Part shown: one piece after another, positions 57,277 through 64,000 of the stretch
Numbering within the stretch: position 1 is the first letter of the stretch
How the letters are laid out: every line of letters begins with the position of its first letter
Assembly: GCA_032622095.1 (NCBI GenBank)
Contig: CP136066.1
Span: 62,586,609 to 62,650,608, forward strand
DNA from: Siphonodentalium dalli
Taxonomy: Eukaryota > Mollusca > Scaphopoda > Gadilida > Siphonodentaliidae
DNA length: 64,000 bases
Direction of reading: 5' to 3'
The notes under the pieces: generated by a model
The model's input: the letters and a program-made list of their open reading frames with translations, nothing else
What the model was told of the DNA's origin: nothing
Database searches by the model: none
Position numbers and translations under genes: made by a program

Positions 57277-57664
57277 TTCTACAAGAATGTGTAACAAGGT
57301 TTGCGCTACAAACCACATCGCGACGTTGACAATCGGAAGAAAGACCATTCTGATGATTATTGCCCCCCCCCCCCGAAATGTTTGGCCGTTTTGATTGTTG
57401 GTAACCTGTTTGTGTAATAAACTCCTCTCACAGTTTCAAATATATAGAGAATTGAAACAATATAGGATATTGTTATTTCTAATGTGCGACATGAATGCGA
57501 CATGATGTACCCCCCCCCCCCCCGACAAGGAAGTGGCAAACCTACCCGGATACTCGAAACAATATTCACGTATTGAAACCAGCCTTCAGAGTGCTGGGTG
57601 GTGAATGACATGGTTTCGCTGAGGGTCTGTGCATGCCTATGTTGGTGGGTTCACGTTGGACAAT
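57277..57664. other. Unassigned, with two poly-C tracts
   Basis: Poly-C at 57363-57374 and 57511-57524. No gene is seen. Confidence 0.5.
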
Positions 57665-57668
57665 TTAA

Positions 57669-57923
57669 CCCTTTCATGACGGGAGCTGCGCTGATGCAGC
57701 AATAAAATCCCTGTGCCAGTGCATTCTATTATATATGCGAGTCTCGCATAGGGAGTCTCGCATATATAAGAGAATTCACCGGCTTTCAAGATCAAGGTAA
57801 ATATTGTTAGGCCAATGCATTCTCTAATATATGCGAGGCGCCCTATGGGCTACTCGCCTATATAAGAGAATGCATTGGGACAGGGTTTTCGCAAAAATTG
57901 AGGAAGCTAAAGTCATCAAAAGG
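57669..57923 (+). mobile_element. Hairpin MITE, family 2, best-preserved termini
   Basis: TTAA at 57665-57668 and 57924-57927. Left end CCCTTTCATGACGGGAGCTG and right end AAGTCATCAAAAGG. The left end shares TTAACCCTTT with family 1, which suggests one transposase could recognise both. Confidence 0.9.
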
Positions 57924-57927
57924 TTAA

Positions 57928-58549
57928 CAGCTTGGAGCTCTAAATATGGTAACAATACACAAGTTCCAGCAATGTTGGCTGACTTCGGACGGGACACTGT
58001 ATTTCCCATATATGCTACGCCATTATATTTGGCATAGGCCACATTAATAGTTGTTTTATTTTCGAGAGAAATGTTAGGTGTCTGTTAAATAATTGAAGGT
58101 GATGAGCGAGCCACGTTGGTGCGCTGAAATGAATAACGGGCCATGTGTTATATGTGCATGGTTATATTGGTGTTAACCCAAGTGACCAACTATATTGAAG
58201 TTTTAATGTTAAACTATTATAGCCAGAATGTGTACCTGTGTACCTAACATAAATGCTTATTTGGATTTTCTGCCGATATGGGACTATTTCAATATGGACT
58301 ATTTATAGGGCACTACTATCGATTGGAATTGACAAACGTACGCTAACGACCACACGGAGGGTTAAATTTATTGGGAAATTACGCAAGTGTACGTAGAAAC
58401 CCGACAGAATCGCATGCGCTGGTATAACTCCTTTGTCCTCAGTTATATGGTTATCCCAATAAACACATCGGTCAGAGAGAGCAATACAGCATGTAAAGAG
58501 TGTGCGATATGCAAAACACTCAACACATGGCAAGCCTGAGTGTAATGCG
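57928..58549. other. Unassigned, with dispersed motif
   Basis: Positions 58441-58540 (atcccaataaacacatcggt, catgtaaagagtgtgcgata) match 61130-61175 and 41985-42020. The long minus-strand frame 58303-58773 crosses this motif and a hairpin and is not called. Confidence 0.45.
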
Positions 58550-58655
58550 CCTGCCATTTGCAGAATGAAGTCCCCAGAGGGTGAATTTAGTGATGATATA
58601 CCACATAGCGGGCTAACATCACCAACATCACCCTCTGTGGACATCATTCTGCATG
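58550..58655. mobile_element. Hairpin MITE of the TTTGCAGAATGAGG family, copy 1
   Basis: ttgcagaatgaagtcccca at the left pairs with tggacatcattctgca at the right; inner arms gtgaatttagtgatg and catcaccaacatcaccctct are imperfect. Confidence 0.75.
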
Positions 58656-58859
58656 GCCTTATCTGATATGGGAGACATAGACTCAGATTTAAGTTTCCAA
58701 ATGGTGAATATTGTGATGTACACCCATTGGGAACCTTGATTATGCAATGTGTCGTCTGCCAATTTGGTGACATAGAGAAACTAAACTAAAAAAAAAGAAA
58801 TAAAATATTTTCTATAGAAATTTTATAATAAAGAAACTTTCCAGAGAAGATGAGGCCTA

Positions 58860-58965
58860 AGCAGAATGAGGTCCCCAGAGGGTGAATTTAGTGATGCTAG
58901 CCCGCGATGCGGGATAGCGTCACTAATTTCACCCTCTATGGACCTCATTCTGCAAATGACAGCTT
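58860..58965. mobile_element. Hairpin MITE of the TTTGCAGAATGAGG family, copy 2
   Basis: Near-perfect palindrome: gcagaatgaggtccccagag and ctatggacctcattctgc, with centre gctagcccgcgatgcggga. Confidence 0.85.
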
Positions 58966-60176
58966 GAGCAACAAGGATTAACGTTAGCGAGCGCTATGGT
59001 GTAACCAACATGGTGGTAGAAATTTTATGCAAACCTCATTATATACGATCGACCATGAATTACCGCGACACACCATGGAACACCGGCAATCACCGCAAGC
59101 CAATTATATAATGGAACGGGACTCACAATGAATAGGTCTAAACTCACATTATTTTTTTCATTTGCCCGGTTATTAATAGTTTAAACAAGACACATATCAA
59201 TATTTAGTTAATATTGTTATAATATAACTCGAAACGGCGTAAACTATTCCAAGTTGTTGTCGGCTTTGTTGCCATTCTCAGTTGTCAGTCAACACATCTT
59301 CATGCAAATAGGTTCATTGAACGTATTTCAAAAACCCAAATACGCATATATTGGCGTTATTTTAATCTGAATTACGCCCTATATGAACGTACATGCATGG
59401 GGCACGAAAACAGAAGATTCTGAAATAAATCCACAATGGGCGTATCTCCGTTATTCCGTTGAATGGCACTGGCAGCAGTGAAATCACATAATATAAAGAG
59501 CGTGAATATGGTTGGATGATGATGATTTATTCTCATTATTCGTATGAACATAGAGAAGTATACAGAGAAAGAAGTATTTACAAACGAATATAAGGATATA
59601 TATACATTATATACATGTATCCGGTGCAATGGGGATATCTATATCCTAACATGTGAATACAATAATGTACGTCGTGTCATGAAAAACGTTAGATTAAATA
59701 ATTCCAATTTGGGCGTGTTGCGTATGGGGTGCACCAAACACGCCCGATGCGGACGTCTATGAATTACGCTCATATCCGACTGTTATCGTGTCCAATTTAC
59801 GTTCATATAGAGAGTAATTCAGATTTAAAAAATGCCGATATGGGTTTTGAAATACGTTCAATGTTGGTTTATATTAAACCGCCCCACGCAAGTTCACCGT
59901 GAATCCCTGCCAAATAAATCACAGTGAATCCCGGTGGTTCACGGTGGGCTAAGTGGACAATGTATTCTCGTGCAAATAGGTTCATATTGAACCTAACTAT
60001 TCCGATATGTTCACAGTGGGCGAATTTAAGAAATAAGTCCACAGTAAACTTACGTCTGTTATTCCGCGTGTATGCTGGTGCGAGATCATATTGCTCGAAT
60101 AGTGTCATTATTTAGTTTTGAAATAAGTTGATATTGAACTTATTTCGAACTCCAAATAGGTTCACAATGTACTTAT
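58966..60176. other. Dispersed repeats and unassigned sequence
   Basis: Positions 59080-59110 have 21-bp-repeat-like words. Positions 59345-59480 and 59985-60175 match the aataagtcc repeat. Positions 59522-59660 match the probable LINE tail of the 4.4-kb duplication. No gene is seen. Confidence 0.5.
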
Positions 60177-60180
60177 TTAA

Positions 60181-60593
60181 AGGTACTCAATCCGATTAAG
60201 CACCCCTAATTTACTATTTCTTTGGCTTCGGGGGTAAACAAATATTTGATTCGAGTCGAGGAACCCACACTTCAAAGCTCAGAGTGATCAGATATCGATT
60301 TTTGAAATTTATTAATTTTTGGAGATGTGGTCCACTTCCACGTCTCAAACGGACAAATTACGGGTGTAAGATGGATAACTCTAAAACCAAGTGGTTATTA
60401 TTGTTAATAATAACCATTTGATCTTAGAGTTATCCATCTTACACCCGCAATTTGTCCGTAATTTGTTCGTTTGAGACGTGGACCACATCTCCAAAAAATT
60501 AGAAGGGTGGGTTCCTCGACTCGAATCAAATATTTTTTACCCCCGAAGCCAAAGAAATAGTGATTTAGGGGTGCTTAATCGGATTGAGTACCT
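60181..60593. mobile_element. 413-bp full-length foldback MITE in TTAA
   Basis: TTAA at 60177-60180 and 60594-60597. The whole element is one inverted repeat: AGGTACTCAATCCGATTAAG at the left and its complement at the right, continuing through cgaagccaaagaaatag, actcgaatcaaatat, gatgtgg, cgtctcaaacg, cccgtaatttgt-like and gttatccatcttacaccc to a small central loop near 60400. The left arm has about 45 bp (60275-60320) with no partner. The surrounding aataag repeat shows that the insertion site was a single TTAA. Confidence 0.92.
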
Positions 60594-60597
60594 TTAA

Positions 60598-61085
60598 GAA
60601 ATAAGTCCACAGTAAATTTACATCTGTTCTTCCGTGTATAGCGCGAGATCATTTTGCCGAAATAGTGTCATAGCGGATTTATTTAGTTTTGAAATGCGTT
60701 CATATTGAAATGATTTCGACCTACAAAAAATAGGTTCATATTGAGCTAGTCAAAATAAGCACTATGGGGGCTTATTTTGAATGCCGCGCTTAGGCTCATA
60801 TATAGCTTATTTCAGGGGGAAATACACTCTATATGGCGAAAAATTTGTCGTTCAAAATAGAGCTTGTTTCAATATGAAATAAGCTCATACATATGCATAA
60901 GCACTACTTAATCTATTTTCATCGACACGACTTACCAGATGAACGCTCTTTATAACGTGTGTTCACTGCGGCCCGAGTCATTCAACCGAATAAGTTCTAT
61001 ATGAGCTTACTTCAGAATCAAATAAGTTCAACATGAACTTATATGATTATTTAGGTCCTATATTAACATATTTACAGAAGGATAG
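60598..61085. repeat. Dispersed aataagtcc repeat
   Basis: aaataagtccacagtaaatt, aaaataggttcatattgag and atgagcttacttcagaatca recur from the copies at 12.9, 25.2 and 59.9 kb. It continues the copy interrupted by the TTAA element. Confidence 0.7.
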
Positions 61086-61198
61086 TTGGGTGTTTTTGTG
61101 ATCACACTCTCTTTACGTACTGTATATAGCTATCCCAATAAAAGAATCGGTCAGAGAGACCAGTAATGTGTCTGTGAGTGTATTATTGAACTCCTCTG

Positions 61199-61347
61199 CA
61201 AGCCTTGAAATAGTGAGCCTGTCATTTGCAAAATGAGGTTCCTAGAGGGTGAATTTGGTTACGCTAGCCCGCTGTGCGGGATAGCATAACTAAATTCACC
61301 CTATGGGGACCTCATTCTGCAAATGACAGGCTCACTATTTCAAGGCT
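61199..61347. mobile_element. Hairpin MITE of the TTTGCAGAATGAGG family, copy 3 (longest)
   Basis: A ~149-bp near-perfect palindrome. The arms run agccttgaaatagtgagcct, gtcatttgcaaaatgaggt, then ggtgaatttggttacgctag and back, with loop cccgctgtgcggg. Confidence 0.9.
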
Positions 61348-61642
61348 TGCTCCTCCGCAGATGGAGTTATGATTATCTAACCAACGCCCCGTAATTGATC
61401 AGTTCTGTGTATCTTAGAATTGATTGCTGATTGTATATAAGGAAATTCCGTTTAACTACGACATGTAGACATTGTTATATTAAGAGCTATATAGACGAAC
61501 TGTCAGGTGCGAGTCTGTTATTGCAACAAGTTTCCGGTTCCAAATCGGTTTCTGGCATCAACAGACATCCTGCTGGGTTACTACATTTTATATTCAGTTA
61601 TTAGCACTGCGTATTAATATGTAATCACGCCACGTGCATGGT
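61348..61642. other. Unassigned
   Basis: Nothing recognised. Confidence 0.3.
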
Positions 61643-61860
61643 GATAATCTTTGTTTTACATCTTGTAATATGGTGCGGGGGTTCGGTTCGAAGTATTGAA
61701 ATTGTTCATACCTGTTGTGAATATTGGATAACGCGGATTAAATCCCATTGTATAATCTTGGTTTTTCATCTTTCAATATGGAGCGGCGGTTCTGTCCAAG
61801 TTTAAAAATGTTCTGTACCTGCTGTGATTATTGGAGAATATAGATTAAATACCACTGAAC
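61643..61860. repeat. ~115-bp diverged direct duplication
   Basis: ataatctt-gtttt-catctt, aatatgg-gcgg-ggttc and tgtgaatattgga-aa begin at about 61643 and 61757. Confidence 0.75.
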
Positions 61861-63689
61861 TATATCTGTATATGGGTTTCGCAGCAGGGAGGCAATGGGC
61901 GGATTTGTTAAAAATAGGAACTCATGACCACCTGGGTACAACTAAATCCTTGGCTTGCACAATACTCTATAGGGCGTCATAGTGCAGTACATTAAATAAT
62001 GGGTCCAGTGAGTACGTAATGCTTTATTCTCAGCAAAACGTGTATATATGTGGAAAAAAAGAAAACGTATATACACTATATAAAGTTGAGAACATCCCGG
62101 TGTTTAATTACAACTCTCAACCAGACAAGATAATATTGAAATATATTCTAAACTTTGGAAGATTAAAGGGTGCTGTACACTAAATCCGGCCATTTATGTG
62201 ACCATCTCCTTTTATATTCAACAGAATATATGCAACAAATGAATGAATTTGAGCCATGGATTTGTGTAAATACATTCGTATGATCTATGAACGACGCAAA
62301 CAACATGATAATTATATTGAAATGAATTTATGACCCTAGTCATACATTCATTTTCATTATAATTACGAACGGATGGCCATTTCAGTCCAAAATTTTGACC
62401 TAAAGTAGAACAATATGAAAATGTTGGTCTAAAAACAACAAATTATCCACTAATACATTTTTTGAAAATCAAATTACGAGGACAATTTCGACTTATAGTG
62501 AGACACCCAAACCCCCTGTCACAACGTCCCTGCTTCTATTTTGTAATTTTCTGGCATAGAAAAGAAATCGGACATTACATCTTTAATGACGACGCACATT
62601 TGGCATAAACATGGTCCATTATAACAACCACTCGTGATGAATTCTGTAAACACGGTCCATTATAACAACCACTCGTCATGAGTTCTGTACGGAATGATTC
62701 ATGCAGAATGAAACAATTATCCGTTTTTAATTTCCTGGTTAGCCCAAAATTGCCTTATGAAATTTGTATTAGCTCGGTGTCAAATTGGACGGACGATCTT
62801 TAAATAAAGGGTTAGACCTTGGAATTATTCTGGACAAACACCGTTGCCGTGACTTGTGATTGATCGCGCATGTCAGTGACGTCGGCTGACTCCTAGAGTT
62901 ATCGTGGTTACAACCAATTATAATTCAACCGGAAGTTTCCCTCCGCAACGTGAATTCTAATTCAATGAAAATCACTAACATTATTTTTTCTAATCCCGCC
63001 GATTTGTCCAGCAATTTTGACGCGAAACGGTGTCATTTGAACCGTGCGCGTAGTTATACTTCATCACAGAAATTGGTGCATCATTAGGCCGCTATTCTGA
63101 ACAAAAAATTCGGTGTCACCAACGACTGAGCGTGCCACGATGACGTTTCTTGTGATATTAACACCTTCTATACTAAAAATGGATTGTACTACTCAGTTAT
63201 AAAAGTGCACATTGGAATGGTATATTATTATCCGTTTTCCTCATTCTACACATGGAACACAATACTATATATGTTATTGTCTTATACATGTCGTGGTTTG
63301 AATTGAATAAAATATCATTAAACCAAATTCACTTTTTGGAGTTTGATGTCGAACATATATATAAATTTAATATGAAAGTAAAACCGCTTTTTGTATCTCT
63401 CAATTAAAATTTTGAAGGTGTATGACCATGACCAACCGGTTTTACAGAATCTTGATTTAATGCACTGCTTGTGGACCTTACTTATGCATTGTCAATAAAA
63501 CACGTTTTGCTCCGGTTTACCTTTGGAAATTTGATTTTGAAATTATATAGCATTATTTTATCCCTCAATTTAAATTTTTAAGGTTTGTATGGCAATGAAA
63601 CGTGATCAACACATTTTCTCCGGATTACCTTTTAATTTTATTTATTTCGAACATATAGTCAATACCTTGATTAAATAAATGTAAATAAA

Positions 63690-63690
<1 letters not shown>
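61861..63690. other. Mostly unassigned
   Basis: A 40-bp direct duplication (ggtccattataacaaccact) lies at 62608-62689. Positions 63240-63325 end tttgaattgaataaaatatc and look like a LINE tail. No coding frame longer than about 70 codons is supported. Confidence 0.4.

Positions 63691-64000
<310 letters not shown>

Noticed and set aside
58303-58773. 156-codon minus frame, the longest in the window
   Set aside because: It runs through a dispersed repeat and a palindromic hairpin and has no recognisable domain.

Overview
This 64-kb window looks like gene-poor, repeat-dense nuclear DNA from an animal, most likely a marine invertebrate such as a bivalve mollusc. That host guess is inference. It rests on degraded non-LTR retrotransposon tails, very many foldback MITEs, satellite arrays and AT-rich sequence without operon-like coding. 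No long intact host gene is visible. Most open frames in it translate palindromes or in-phase minisatellites and should not be annotated as proteins. No rRNA, tRNA or CRISPR was recognised.

Layout. 0-5 kb: a 49-bp tandem repeat, an alternating 40/51-bp higher-order minisatellite and a ~168-bp satellite. 5-9 kb: foldback elements, then a 3.3-kb arm that recurs inverted at 44.8-48.2 kb. 9-12.5 kb: the satellite resumes, broken by an inverted pair of piggyBac-like MITEs and a dead LINE 3' end. 13-19.7 kb: LINE debris, a 21-bp minisatellite, a hairpin MITE, a 750-bp foldback element and a GAT microsatellite. 19.9-31.6 kb: more MITEs, the one convincing exon-like frame (20616-21036), an ~84-bp satellite split by a TTAA-flanked element, and a frameshifted LINE 3' end. 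31.8-40.7 kb: a tandem direct duplication of ~4.4 kb. 41-44.8 kb: minisatellites and a 5'-truncated LINE with a clean 11-bp target-site duplication. 48-64 kb: further minisatellites and MITEs, ending in a long GA microsatellite.

The dominant theme is a ~67-bp perfect hairpin cassette (stem starting CCAATGCATTCTC) that appears nearly forty times. It is carried in opposed pairs by three MITE types with different outer ends: family 1 (TTAA-flanked, TTAACCCTTTACCCAACA), family 2 (TTAA-flanked, with CATGACGGGAGCT near its left end) and family 3 (TGTGACCCGCCATATC). Between families the stem and inner loop differ by paired, complementary substitutions, so base pairing is kept while sequence drifts. 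Most of the mobile DNA is non-autonomous. No transposase gene was recognised here, so mobilisation must have been in trans.
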